Assembly: GCF_030269665.1 (NCBI RefSeq) | Contig: NZ_BSTS01000021.1 | Location: 1-64,000 of the forward strand | Direction: 5' to 3' | Length of the DNA stretch: 64,000 bases | Source of the DNA: Actinomycetospora sp. NBRC 106375 | Lineage (GTDB): Bacteria > Actinomycetota > Actinomycetes > Mycobacteriales > Pseudonocardiaceae | Shown here: positions 1-8,008 of the stretch, in pieces | How the letters are laid out: the number at the start of each line of letters is the position of its first letter | Position numbering within the stretch: position 1 is the stretch's first letter | Notes under the pieces: model-generated | The model's input: the letters and a program-made list of their open reading frames with translations, nothing else | What the model was told of the DNA's origin: nothing | Databases searched by the model: none | Position numbers and translations under genes: made by a program

Positions 1-2
1 AG

Positions 3-116
3 GAGCGAGCGATCGCCGGATACGTCCGCTGGCACAACCGCCACGCCACCCCGAAACGCCGCTTCGCCGCCAACTCCAAGATCCGCAGGCCCGATTACCT
101 ACCCAACGTTGCCTGA
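3..116 (+). CDS. IS630-type transposase, C-terminal end only
   Basis: This is the last 37 residues of a protein whose front lies outside the window. The frame is open from the first bases and stops with TGA at 114-116. The helix ERAIAGYVRWHN followed by a basic tail is typical of the end of IS630/Tc1-mariner DDE transposases, the segment after the final catalytic Glu. The DDE residues themselves are not visible, so the family call rests on the tail alone and activity cannot be judged. Its position at the edge of a remnant-rich stretch fits a role in assembling the island. Confidence 0.55.
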   Translation, partial: ERAIAGYVRWHNRHATPKRRFAANSKIRRPDYLPNVA

Positions 117-219
117 CGCAGCACTAGCGTTCGGCACGGACGTCCTCCTCGATGCGTGGGAAGCCAAGCCCGATCACCGCATCAGGAGGACGTCCCCGCC
201 TCCGCCCGACGCGCCGTAC

Positions 220-345
220 CTGCAGGTCTGGGCCACTTACTACCGGGAGGGGCGGCCCGATCAAGCTCTCGGGGCCCTCCAGCACCGGCCGCCGCGAAGC
301 GGCGTCCACCTCAGCGCCGCAGGCGCCCCGGCCACCCGGCCTTGA
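220..345 (+). pseudogene. Fragment of an integrase-core (IS481/IS3-like) transposase
   Basis: A short open stretch contains YYREGRPDQALG followed by an RPP-type ending. This resembles the conserved YN-x-RPHQALG-x-TP tail of DDE integrase-core transposases (IS3, IS481). Nothing upstream supplies the catalytic DDE core, and the preceding residues read like out-of-frame sequence. I read it as a decayed insertion-sequence end rather than a gene. Chance similarity is possible because the match covers only about 15 residues. Confidence 0.35.
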
Positions 346-519
346 GGAGCTGCCCGAGACGAGGGCGCGCCGAGATCACGCGCGCGGGCGCCGGTGGGCG
401 TGTCGTCTGCCCGGGGTGGGCACAGGACCGGCGCAAGGAACCGCACCGGGCTACCGGCCGCCGAGAGGCATCACCGTCGCGCGCGGCCGAAGCCGCGACT
501 CCAGGGAAGGGAGCCAACG

Positions 520-726
520 ATGGGTGACATCGCCGGCAAGGTCGACAAGGCCTACGAGAACAAGAGCATCGCCGAGCTCGCCCACGCGCCGGTCGACGCG
601 CTGCAAGGGGTCAGCGAGGGCGACGCCCAGCACCTCAAGGACGCGTTCAACATCAAGACTGTCCGCGACCTGGGCACCAACAAGTACTTCCTCTGGGCCC
701 AGTCCATCGCCAAGCTCGCCGAATAG
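520..726 (+). CDS. Small helix-hairpin-helix-like protein, 68 aa
   Basis: The start is the ATG at 520, preceded by a good ribosome-binding site (ggaaggga). The protein is short, acidic and probably all-helical. Its core reads APVDALQGVSEGDAQHLKDA, then NIKTVRDLGTNKYFLWAQSI. That is the pattern of a tandem helix-hairpin-helix-like fold in small bacterial proteins of unknown function, in which an 'A-P-[IV]-x-A-L-x-G[IV]' turn precedes an 'F-x-[IV]-K-T-[IV]-x-D-L' helix. HhH motifs often contact DNA backbone, but nothing here shows a partner. It is followed by a strong hairpin at 760-792 and so looks monocistronic. Function unknown. Confidence 0.65.
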   Translation: MGDIAGKVDKAYENKSIAELAHAPVDALQGVSEGDAQHLKDAFNIKTVRDLGTNKYFLWAQSIAKLAE

Positions 727-759
727 CCCGCGAGCAGTCAGCAAGCAGGTAGCCGGCCC

Positions 760-792
760 GGTCCCCCGCGCGCGACGAGCGGGCGGGGGACC
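760..792. terminator. Hairpin between convergent genes
   Basis: An inverted repeat with 10-bp perfect arms (GGTCCCCCGC) around a 13-base loop sits between the convergent genes ending at 726 (+) and 844 (-). The placement and GC-rich stem suggest a bidirectional terminator. There is no U-tract, which is usual in this base composition. Confidence 0.6.
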
Positions 793-843
793 TGCCAGCC
801 GCAGTCGGGCCGCCGGTCAGCCGCCGGTCGGCCGAGGCCCGGG

Positions 844-1170
844 TCAGTCGACCGGGAACCCCTTCTTCAGGTTCGGGTTCTCGCGGCCGGCCGGGGCCGG
901 TCCCGGGAAGTACGGCGCCGGATCCCGGTCGCCCTCGGACACCCGGTCCGCCACCCGTGTGGCGGCCTCCCAGATACGGGGCGCGGCCGGCTTCTCTCGC
1001 CATCCAGCGGCGATCTCGACGAGCAGCTCCGAGACCGCGGCCGCCGAGGCCTCGTCGAGACCGGCGTAGCCGCCCGGTCCGCGGACCCGCACGGTCTCGG
1101 CCGCAGACCGCATCTGACCGGCCTGCGCCTCCCGTGCGGCCTGGCGATGTAGGTCACGGCGACTGCGCAT
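844..1170 (-). CDS. Hypothetical protein, 108 aa (has a paralogue at 10.7-11.1 kb)
   Basis: The ATG at 1170 is preceded by AAGGAGAG at ideal spacing, which decides the start. The protein begins with a strongly basic region (MRSRRDLHRQ), then a helical AREAQAGQMRSAAETVRVRG, a helical middle with an ASAAAVSELL segment, and a proline-rich end (PGPAPAGRENPN). A second version of the same protein lies on the opposite strand at 10.73-11.06 kb with roughly three quarters of residues shared. The basic N-terminus could bind nucleic acid, but no domain is recognised. It probably belongs to a family of actinobacterial small proteins of unknown function. Confidence 0.6.
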   Translation of the reverse strand: MRSRRDLHRQAAREAQAGQMRSAAETVRVRGPGGYAGLDEASAAAVSELLVEIAAGWREKPAAPRIWEAATRVADRVSEGDRDPAPYFPGPAPAGRENPNLKKGFPVD

Positions 1171-1505
1171 CGCTCTCCTTGGAAACAGACATGCCGGCCT
1201 GCCGTGCGGGAAGCACGGCGAAAGGGACACTCTCGCACCGCTGGACCAGCCCGCCCGGCAGCCGACGGCTGTCACGGACACCTGCCGGCGCGCGCTGGTG
1301 GTCGAGGGTCGCCACCTTCCCGGCCGCCGCACCATCCTGCCCGCCAGACGTGACGGTCCTGGGGGTTATCGGATCGAGCCGGCCGACTGGCGCCTCGCGT
1401 CACGGTGACGACCGCTTGGCCCGGGACCTCCAGCAGCGAGAAGGTTCCGTGGAGCCACGCCGCGCAGCACAGGTGCTGTCGGAGCCGTGGGGCACGATCG
1501 TCGCC
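1171..1505. other. Divergent intergenic region, nothing firm
   Basis: This 335-base gap lies between divergently oriented genes and should hold promoters for both. I see no convincing -35/-10 pair, tRNA or repeat. The open frames here are GC-driven. Confidence 0.4.
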
Positions 1506-2237
1506 ATGGCCATCGACACCCAGTGGGCGACCGAGGTGCTGGAGCATTTCCTTGGGCTTGCCGAGCTCTACCGCCCGCCGGACCCGCCCGGGATGACCAT
1601 CATTGGACCAAGCCTCTCGAACCGGGGGACGCAGGCCGACATTACGAGCGAGGCGGCCGTGGTCGAGCAGATCCTCGACCGAACGCTGCCGGGCTGGCGC
1701 CAGAACGTGGAGCACGAGCCCAAGGTCAACCGGTGGTACCAACACCTCGAAGCCAGTCGGCGGGCCCTGGCGGTCATCCGCCGCCAGCCCGAGATTGACG
1801 CCGCGCTCGGTGATGATGCACCGCGACTCTCCGCGAGCAGCCTGCACCCGTGGGTGTGGGACGGTGCGCGGTCGCTTTGGCAGAGCGGGCACTTCCGCGA
1901 GGCCGTCGGCGCGGCGGCGCGCAAGCTCAACGCCGAGACGCAGAACAAGCTCGGCCGTCAGGACATCTCTGAGACCGACCTGTTCAATCAGGCGTTCAAC
2001 ACCGAAGCGCCCAAGCCGGGGACGCCGCGGCTCCGCCTCATGAAGGATGAAGACTCCAAGACCTTCTCGAGCGTGCACCGCGGCGCTCGAGCGCTTGCCG
2101 AGGCCTGCTACGCGGGCATCCGAAACCCGATCAGCCACCTCGAGGGCGAGCTACCCGAGGCGCTGGCCCTCGAGCAGCTCGCCACTTTCTCTGTGCTCGC
2201 ACGCTGGGTCGACGGCGCCGAGGTTCTTACCATCTGA
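1506..2237 (+). CDS. TIGR02391 / Hypoth_Ymh family protein, 243 aa
   Basis: The C-terminal third carries the family signature: a YAGIRNPISHLEGE segment, then EALALEQLATFSVLARWVD. This is the hallmark of the Hypoth_Ymh family (TIGR02391, PF09509). The N-terminal region (residues 1-110) is less conserved and includes an ILDRTLPGWRQ helix; the middle (about 110-160) has a WVWDGARSLWQSGHFREAV stretch resembling a packed helical pair. Members turn up on plasmids, phages and defence islands. The 'RNP-x-x-H' motif recalls HEPN-like/Abi proteins, where R-x4-6-H is an RNase centre, but that link is inference. The ATG at 1506 lacks a strong ribosome-binding site. Surrounding remnants suggest an acquired gene. 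Confidence 0.7.
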   Translation: MAIDTQWATEVLEHFLGLAELYRPPDPPGMTIIGPSLSNRGTQADITSEAAVVEQILDRTLPGWRQNVEHEPKVNRWYQHLEASRRALAVIRRQPEIDAALGDDAPRLSASSLHPWVWDGARSLWQSGHFREAVGAAARKLNAETQNKLGRQDISETDLFNQAFNTEAPKPGTPRLRLMKDEDSKTFSSVHRGARALAEACYAGIRNPISHLEGELPEALALEQLATFSVLARWVDGAEVLTI

Positions 2238-2481
2238 GTAGATCACAGAGCGACGTTGCGTCAACCCGCATACACCGCCTTGCAAAGATGGCCGACCACG
2301 TTCACCAGGCCCTATACCAGCAGCAACGTTCATGCGTCAGGTGTCTCGATGCTCCTCGTCGTCACCGCTGGCTCTCGTTTCGTGTCACGGGGCGTGCCAT
2401 GTAGGACCGCGACCACGGATGTCGACTCCAACGGGCGGCAACGGTAGGGCCCGGCGTCGCGAGCTGTCCGGGAACGCGGGC

Positions 2482-2963
2482 TCAGTGCAGTGCGGCGGTG
2501 AGCCACTTGGTTGTGTCGGCGAGGAGCCCGTCGAGCTTTGTTGAACGCGCAGTGCGCGCCTCCACGGACGAGTTGCACGTCGGTGTCGGGGCGGCCGTCG
2601 AAGACGGTGGTGTCCGCGAGCGGGACGTGGACGTCCTCGTCTCCGTTGATCACCAGCATGGGGCTGTTGGTGTCCTGCGCCAGCAGGTCGTCGATCGCGA
2701 ACGACGCGGCGACCTCGATGACCTGCTCGGTGGTGGGGACGGTCGTGAAGCCGACGGCGTTGCCGAAGATGTCCTGCATGCCGTGGAGCAGTGCGCGCGC
2801 GTGCTCGCTGCTGAAGGCCGGGGAGACCGGGCCGCTGACCACGACGGCGGCGTCGACGATCGCGGTGAGGCCCGCGTGGGCGGAGAGGTACGCCCGAGGG
2901 CTGCCAGACCGCCCGCCGCAGGATAGACCCCGCGCCGCCGAGGGAGAGACCCCAAGGGGCCAT
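2482..2963 (-). pseudogene. Alpha/beta hydrolase, broken by at least two frameshifts
   Basis: Reading the minus strand, pieces of one hydrolase occur in different frames. APWGLSLGG (the nucleophile elbow) is in one frame near 2930-2960. HAGLTAIVDAAVVVSGPVSP through the acid/His region (VINGDED, then GGAHCAFNK) is in a second. The expected ending LDGLLADTTKWLTAALH before a TGA at 2482-2484 is recovered only by removing one base near the TTT at 2537-2539. The family resembles FrsA-like or dienelactone-hydrolase-like esterases. The gene is truncated at its N-terminus as well. It cannot yield an intact enzyme unless the sequence has errors. Confidence 0.7.
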
Positions 2964-3023
2964 GCTCGCCGAGAATCAGGCGATCGCGTCGGGAACACGA
3001 GTCCGACTGTCTAGGGTCGCCCC

Positions 3024-3707
3024 GTGAGCCCGACAGCGACCTTCGTGTTGGCCCTCATCGGCGTCATTCTTGCGACCCTCAGCCTCATCGTAGCGAGTGC
3101 GAGCCTCGGATGGCAGGTACTGAACTTCTTGCTCACAGGGCCCCGTCCAAAGGTGACGATCAAGCTGGGAGTCGCAGGCGCGGACGGCGTGCCTGTCCTC
3201 TACTGGTCTCCCGACAACGGGCAGGGCAAGGAGGACATCGAGGCACTCGGTCTTCCGACCAGGGAGGTCTTTGTCGTGGAGGTGACCAACCGTGGTCGGA
3301 GCGACATCGTCCTGCTGACCATCGGGCTGTCGGACACGAGCTTCCCGTGGAGGACGCGCTACGCGACGGTCGTGAGCACTGGACGGGAGCCCGGGTCGAA
3401 ACTCGAAGGCGGTGCCGTGCGCCGTTGGCATGCCGACGTGTGGCCCCTGCTCAATCAACTCCGCAACGCCCGCCCCAATGCGACCCTCCGCGTTCGGGGA
3501 TGCGTTCGGATCGGCGCAGACAGAGTGGTCGTCTCGAGGGGCCCGCGCGGCCTTTGGAAGGTGCCTCCTGACGCACGCACCATGTTCGACAAGAGGCTGA
3601 TCAAGGAACACAGCGGGAGCGCCACTCTTCGAGGCGTTGTGCGTCCTGGTATCGCAACCGTGGAGTCCGAGCACGAGGTGCCGAACCCGCCGAGCACCGA
3701 TAAGTGA
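3024..3707 (+). CDS. Single-pass membrane protein of unknown function, 227 aa
   Basis: Residues 6-38 form a long hydrophobic helix (FVLALIGVILATLSLIVASA) ending near LNFLLTGPRPKV; the rest (about 40-227) is soluble. The middle looks beta-rich and immunoglobulin-like: VTIKLGV, then REVFVVEVTNRGRSDIVLLT, a pattern often seen in membrane-anchored accessory proteins of mobile islands. The GTG start at 3024 is the only in-frame start upstream of the helix. It stands alone, convergent with the PLD-like gene. No catalytic motif is recognised. A membrane effector or phage/plasmid immunity role is possible but unproven. Confidence 0.6.
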   Translation: MSPTATFVLALIGVILATLSLIVASASLGWQVLNFLLTGPRPKVTIKLGVAGADGVPVLYWSPDNGQGKEDIEALGLPTREVFVVEVTNRGRSDIVLLTIGLSDTSFPWRTRYATVVSTGREPGSKLEGGAVRRWHADVWPLLNQLRNARPNATLRVRGCVRIGADRVVVSRGPRGLWKVPPDARTMFDKRLIKEHSGSATLRGVVRPGIATVESEHEVPNPPSTDK

Positions 3708-4228
3708 ACCAGAGCGCCTCGCGATAGCGAACACTTGTTCGATGGACTCGGTATCGCTGGCGCGGCAACCTGCGTCGCCGTCGAGGATCTCCGTGGTCTC
3801 GCGTGGCCGGGTTCGCGCGGACGCCGACCACGGGCAAGGTCGGCCAGCTCGGCATGAGCTTCGGCGGCTGCGTCGTCGTGGGTGAGGCCCCGTCCCGACC
3901 ACCACTCCCCCGCTACGGAGCTCGTCGCTGTCGGGGGCTCTCCTCAGGTCGGTGCCCTGGTCCAGGTCGGAGCGGCTGGCCGCCAGGGGCCGAGCCTCGT
4001 CCTGCGGCCGGTGCCCACCGGGGGTCCAGGTCGTCGCTGTCGTCGTCGGTGGCCGGGCCACGCCGGTCGCGCGAGCGCCGGCCCTGACCGCTGGTGGCGC
4101 CCGGTGAGCGGGTGGGTTCTCGGTAATGGACGAACAGGTCTTCACAGGACCAGGCATTGCTGAGCGCCCGGCGCATAGGTTGGCGGTTCGATTGGCTCAC
4201 GCGGTCACCTACCGCGAAGGCCTAAGCA
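3708..4228. other. Gap of 520 bases with one copy of a 32-bp repeat
   Basis: No complete gene is seen. The minus strand contains a short frame with WSCEDLFVHYRE at 4120-4155 that recurs at 6247-6278 as WSCEDLFAHY, so this is likely the remnant of a gene end. The rest looks like scrambled high-GC sequence. Confidence 0.4.
4123..4154. repeat. 32-bp direct repeat, left copy
   Basis: The 32 bases beginning GTAATGGACGAACAGGTC match 6247-6278 at 30 of 32 positions. The two copies bracket the HARE-Nudix / PLD-like gene pair in the same orientation. Read on the minus strand both encode WSCEDLF[VA]HY, so they may be duplicated ends of a lost gene rather than a target-site duplication. Confidence 0.7.
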
Positions 4229-5089
4229 CTAGATGAAGTCGCTGTAGTTCCATTCAATAGCGTCGTCCCATTGGCGCTCGAAATAACGTTCGAAGCCCCA
4301 ATAGAATGACTTTGTCTCCTTGCTTGCATCCTTTGAGAAGAATAGCTGTGGTACGGCCATTTCATCTTCGGTGCCATAAACATTGTACGAAAATACACAG
4401 ACGCGTTCGTTGATGAACATCAAGCGGAATAGCGTTGCGTTGTCGTAGAAGCGGACTTCGATGTCGAACTTGCGCTTCAACTTTAGGTCTGCAATTACTT
4501 GTAAACTTCCTTTCACGGCATCCGCGAATTGCTCCTCAGGCTTGTTGGCTCGCTGAGCAGCAGTTCGGAGATTGGCTGAATCGGGTCGACTCAACAGGAG
4601 ACGTACCGTATTGCCGCTTGCGGTGCATGCCGCAACGGTCTGCGCGAACGTATCAGCGTTGCTGGTTAGTTTGCTCGCGCCTGTACCTAGAAACGATAGT
4701 CCACTGGTACACGAACGCAATGCCTTCTTTGGGTGCAGTCCAGTCCTCATCTTTAGGTCTACTCCACCCACACCGACCCACCAGAACTTCAAGTAAGGCC
4801 ACGCTAGGCCGCCCGAGGTGACGAGAACCCCGGCGACAAGCAATACAATTCCGAGCCAGGGCGATTCGTTCCATCTCACGATTAGACTCGCGCTGATGGC
4901 GGACGCCAGGCCGAACACAACGAAGCCGAGCAGCTGAATGATCTTCGACCGACGCCGGCGGAGATTCTGGGTCCTACGCCTGCTTGTCCACAGGGCTCCA
5001 ATTAGGAAGCCAATTAGGTTGCTGGCGAGGTTGACTATCAGCGGAATGGCAATGTCGCCGGCGACACTGACACCCTGTTGGGCGGACAA
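4229..5089 (-). CDS. Membrane-anchored phospholipase-D-like protein, 286 aa
   Basis: Three hydrophobic segments occupy the N-terminal 100 residues (about 13-35, 49-68 and 76-97). The cytosolic C-terminal part (about 130-286) has the layout of a degenerate PLD-like domain, as in DUF5919-type proteins: a TFAQTVAACTASGNTVRLLL strand-helix-strand, a basic DLKLKRKFDIEVRFY strand, NATLFRLMFINERVCVFSY, and a final FYWGFERYFERQW helix. No HKD catalytic motif is visible, so it may sense or bind lipid or nucleotide rather than cleave. It lies 1 base after the HARE-Nudix gene and is surely co-transcribed. Its composition is AT-richer than the chromosome. In conflict systems such membrane proteins are usually killing effectors; that role is inference. 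A decayed homologue occurs at 10.04-10.43 kb. Confidence 0.65.
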   Translation of the reverse strand: MSAQQGVSVAGDIAIPLIVNLASNLIGFLIGALWTSRRRTQNLRRRRSKIIQLLGFVVFGLASAISASLIVRWNESPWLGIVLLVAGVLVTSGGLAWPYLKFWWVGVGGVDLKMRTGLHPKKALRSCTSGLSFLGTGASKLTSNADTFAQTVAACTASGNTVRLLLSRPDSANLRTAAQRANKPEEQFADAVKGSLQVIADLKLKRKFDIEVRFYDNATLFRLMFINERVCVFSYNVYGTEDEMAVPQLFFSKDASKETKSFYWGFERYFERQWDDAIEWNYSDFI

Positions 5090-5090
5090 G

Positions 5091-6002
5091 TTAGCCGAGA
5101 GCCTCTCGTTCGTGTGTGTAGATGAGCTCCGACCAATTCTCGAAGTCCTCTATGCGAGCGTCGATCTCACCTAGCGTCTCGAACTTGCTGTTCAGGAAGT
5201 TGCCGCGCTCCGCCACCGTGTATTCGGCACCACGCAGCTGGGCTTTATAGACAATCGCAAGGTGTTGGCGGCTAACTTCCCGTCGGTCGTCATAGATGAG
5301 ACCCAGATACTGGCAGGCAGGGACGTAACTGAGCGCCACCTCTTCTACTAGTTCGCGAGCAAGCGCAACGTATCCATCCCTAGGGTCGAAGGGATCGATC
5401 AGGCTTGATGCCGCCTCCGCCAGAGAGCCCGTTCGCGAAAGGTCTTCTGGCGTCACGTGACCGCCGAAGTTAAGCGAATACTGGCCCTTCAGCCGCTTCT
5501 CCGGTAGCCGACCACTACGCTGGAAAGTGAGGTAACGCCCTTCGAATTCGAGGACGAAGCTTGAGACAAGTTGGACTACCTCAGTGTCCCTCTCAGCATC
5601 CTCACGAAGAAGAGGCCTGCAATGTGACAACAGCTCGGAACCCGTCACTAAGGGCTCATGATTGAAGCCTGGCTGCTTGATGATGCTGTCGATCAATCCG
5701 ATGTCGAAGACAACCGCGTCTTCCTCCAACGGCGACTTCGAGAATCTCTCGGCGTGGAACTCGACTAGGACGTCGTCCCACTTCCGAAGAGCGAAGACGT
5801 TAGGCGCCGTCCGCATGAAGGCGGAGTCGTCCCTTCTTGCAAGAATATCGTCACTCAGACGTGCCTTCATGGTGTTCTCAGGGGTCTTGCCCTCGCTGAG
5901 GAGGTCCCCCTCGTCTACCGCGATACGAGCTAACTCTCTAGGGTGCATTGGGCGACCATGACGCTCTAAGACTTGCTCGGCCGCCCTGAGAAAGGTGGAC
6001 AT
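5091..6002 (-). CDS. HARE-HTH plus Nudix-domain protein, 303 aa
   Basis: Residues 1-75 are a HARE-HTH (HB1/ASXL-type winged helix): FLRAAEQVLERHGRPMHPRE, then MKARLSDDI and the APNVFALR wing. This fold is found in RNA polymerase delta and in restriction and conflict proteins. Residues 145-300 look like a Nudix hydrolase: strand LEFEGRYLTFQR, then SLNFGGHV (G180, G181) and the box remnant ARELVEEV (R216, E217, E220, E221). Spacing between the GG and the RE-EE is longer than the classic box. I chose ATG at 6002; GTGs at 6014 and 6023 are alternatives, and GGGGGAGG lies 11 bases before the ATG. It probably senses a nucleotide or modified DNA state and controls the PLD-like partner downstream. 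Confidence 0.7.
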   Translation of the reverse strand: MSTFLRAAEQVLERHGRPMHPRELARIAVDEGDLLSEGKTPENTMKARLSDDILARRDDSAFMRTAPNVFALRKWDDVLVEFHAERFSKSPLEEDAVVFDIGLIDSIIKQPGFNHEPLVTGSELLSHCRPLLREDAERDTEVVQLVSSFVLEFEGRYLTFQRSGRLPEKRLKGQYSLNFGGHVTPEDLSRTGSLAEAASSLIDPFDPRDGYVALARELVEEVALSYVPACQYLGLIYDDRREVSRQHLAIVYKAQLRGAEYTVAERGNFLNSKFETLGEIDARIEDFENWSELIYTHEREALG

Positions 6003-6048
6003 CGAGGAAACCACCTCCCCCACGGGCTAGCCTTACAGTCGCCTAATT

Positions 6049-6085
6049 GGGTAAACCTACCCTATAGGCACCTACGGCCTGTCAA
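6049..6085 (-). promoter_or_regulatory. Promoter and palindrome upstream of the HARE-Nudix gene
   Basis: On the minus strand a perfect -35 hexamer TTGACA (6085-6080) is followed by TATAGG/TAGGGT-like -10 sequence at short spacing (13-15 bases). It overlaps the palindrome GGGTAAACCTACCC (6049-6062, 5-bp arms). The palindrome over the start-point side suggests a repressor site, perhaps autoregulation through the HARE-HTH. Confidence 0.45.
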
Positions 6086-6168
6086 GCAGGCTCGCCGACT
6101 ACCGCGACCCCAATCTGTAGCTGGTAGTGGCCCCTCGCTCGCTGACCCTTCGTGACAGGTCTCGGGTA

Positions 6169-6190
6169 CGCGGAGGAGGACTCCTCCGCG
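6169..6190. other. Perfect 10-bp inverted repeat
   Basis: Arms CGCGGAGGAG and CTCCTCCGCG are separated by 2 bases. It lies between the divergent HARE-Nudix gene and the rep remnant. It could be a hairpin, a protein site or an insertion scar; no promoter context settles it. Confidence 0.5.
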
Positions 6191-6246
6191 CCTGGCGATC
6201 GAGGCTGGCCCGATGACTAGATGGGCTCCTCCGGGTGGTGAGGTGC

Positions 6247-6278
6247 GTAATGGGCGAACAGGTCTTCACAAGACCAGG
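6247..6278. repeat. 32-bp direct repeat, right copy
   Basis: This copy matches 4123-4154 with two mismatches and the same orientation. It lies just outside the promoter of the HARE-Nudix gene, so the pair brackets the whole two-gene module. Confidence 0.7.
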
Positions 6279-6363
6279 TGCCGCCGGGGTGCCAACGAGC
6301 GACTGTCTCCGGGTGAGCGGGTGGCGCAGGCCCAGCACCGACGCGAGACACGGGGGCGCGCCG

Positions 6364-7569
6364 ATCACAGCTGCGCAAGGTCACCAGCCTCCGCCGGAAC
6401 TGCGGTGTGCCGCTGGACCGCGAGTGCGGGGTGACGCTCGCGGTCACCGAGAACACCGACGACACGAGGGCCGCCGGCTACTCGGGGTTGGCGCCGGGCG
6501 GGTCGGTATGGCGCTGCCCGCAGTGCGCCGCGAAGGTCGCCACACGACGGGCCGATGAGCTGTCGAAGGTGATGCGTGCGGTCGACGAGGCCGGCGGCTC
6601 GGCGTTCCTGCTGACCTTGACGATGCGCCGCGACCGTGGCGACCGGCTCGGGCTCACGAAGGACGAGCGGGCGCAGCTGCGCCAGCTCAATGAGACCGCG
6701 CCGGCTACGAGGCGGCGAACGCGAACCGGTGGGACTTCGACGAGCACCAGGCCGAAGCCGATGCGATCGAGGAGAACACCCTGCGTCAGCGCAAGAGCTG
6801 CTGGGACGGTCTTGTCCGACGCCTGCTCGGGTCACCTCCGGTGGCGCGTGGAAGGCAGACTGAGAGCTGCTCGGGTGGGCGCCGGTCGTGGAGGTCGCCG
6901 ACGGCGACCACGGGTGGCACGTCCACATCATGCTCTGCTGTGCTTCGGCGATCCGGTCTCCGCCGAACTCGTCGCCGCTAGCGTGGGCGCGCGCAGGTTC
7001 TCCCGGTGGCGGTCCGCGTTGGAGCGCAAAGGGTTCGACGCCTCCGACGACCACGGGTGGGACCTGCGCCGCGTGCAGCTCGGGGACGGCGATCTGGCCG
7101 AGTACTTCACCAAGATCGCCCACGAGGTCACCGGCTCCCACCGCAAAGAGGGCCGGCGCGCCGGGGGCCGGACCCCGATGCAGCTGCTCGCCGACGCCGT
7201 CGACACGTACGAAAAGGCGGCGCTCGCGCGCTGCTGGGAGTGGGAACAGGCCTCCGAGCGCCGACGACAGCTCACCTGGTCCACCGGAGCCCAGGACCTA
7301 CGCAGGCCGGCTGAGCTGGCGGCCGAGGCCAGCGACGAGGACGTTGCCGCGAGGAGTTTGGCACGGATACCCGCGACGCAAGACCAGTCGACGACTGGAT
7401 ATGGCTCACGAACGCGGGCTACCCGGCACTGCTTCTATCCGTCGCAGAGGCTGGCGGCGCAGGCGCGGCCCTTGCGTGGCTCGCGACGAAGCGAGCAGTC
7501 TCGGGTCGACAAGCGCGGTGCCGCTGCATCTCGGAGTGTCCCGACGGGCTGTCGAACGTTGATCGATAG
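6364..7569 (+). pseudogene. Plasmid replication initiator (rep), decayed
   Basis: Fragments of an actinobacterial rolling-circle Rep lie in order but in three frames. First come LRKVTSLRRNCGVPLDRECG and GGSVWRCPQCAAKVATRRAD (Cys-pair motif) with LLTLTMRRDRGDRL. Then VTSGGAWKAD. Then WAPVVEVADGDHGWHVHIM, the HxH metal-binding motif. Then FGDPVSAELV through LAEYFTKIAHEVTG and RRQLTWST. Finally a tail DDWIWLTNAGYPALLLSVAE ending at TAG 7567-7569. At least four frameshifts separate these blocks. It marks a former autonomously replicating or AICE-type element. Its end overlaps the promoter of the EACC1/caspase pair, so that pair was inserted against, or grew out of, this remnant. Confidence 0.8.
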
Positions 7570-7587
7570 GATGCTCCCTGTTATGTA
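7559..7587 (+). promoter_or_regulatory. Promoter for the EACC1-caspase operon
   Basis: TTGATC (7559-7564) and TATGTA (7582-7587) are separated by exactly 17 bases, a good match to a sigma-70-type promoter. Predicted transcription would start near 7594, giving a leader of about 16 bases containing AGGAGA before the ATG at 7610. Confidence 0.6.
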
Positions 7588-7609
7588 ACGGGGCCTTGCG
7601 AGGAGACCG

Positions 7610-8008
7610 ATGGTGTCGACGACGATCGTCGTTCACGTTGAAGTTGTTGAGAACGATAAGCCGTTTCGCACTGTGGACCCACAGGACTTTCTTCAAGACG
7701 CACTCTTAAGCAAGATTGGGGACGTACGACGAGCTACTCGACGTCTTCCGCAGTCGCCTGGAGCGAAATCAGCGACCTACGACGTTGTCGCAACAGTCGC
7801 GGTCACACTCTCCACGGTAGGAGTTCCCGCGTTCGTCCGACTAGTACGAAACTATCTTGATCGACAGAAGGCGCGCCATATCAAGCTAACAGTAGATGGC
7901 AATACGATCGAGATTGATGCGTCAAGTAGACGGCAGCAGGACGCTGCTCTGCGAGCATGGATCGAAGCCAATCGAGCCGTTGAGAATGATTCGACAGAGA
8001 CTCAATGA
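7610..8008 (+). CDS. EACC1-like effector-associated protein, 132 aa
   Basis: The length, a central hydrophobic helix (about 57-79, YDVVATVAVTLSTVGVPAF) and the C-terminal strand set HIKLTVDGNTIEIDASS with a closing amphipathic helix match the effector-associated constant component EACC1. That family was described in actinobacterial conflict systems by Kaur, Burroughs, Iyer and Aravind. In those systems EACC1 is encoded next to a protease or other effector and is thought to connect it to a trigger. Here its TGA overlaps the ATG of the caspase gene (ATGA), so the two are translationally coupled. The ATG at 7610 follows AGGAGA. Base composition is AT-richer than the backbone. Family recognition is by eye. 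Confidence 0.65.
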   Translation: MVSTTIVVHVEVVENDKPFRTVDPQDFLQDALLSKIGDVRRATRRLPQSPGAKSATYDVVATVAVTLSTVGVPAFVRLVRNYLDRQKARHIKLTVDGNTIEIDASSRRQQDAALRAWIEANRAVENDSTETQ

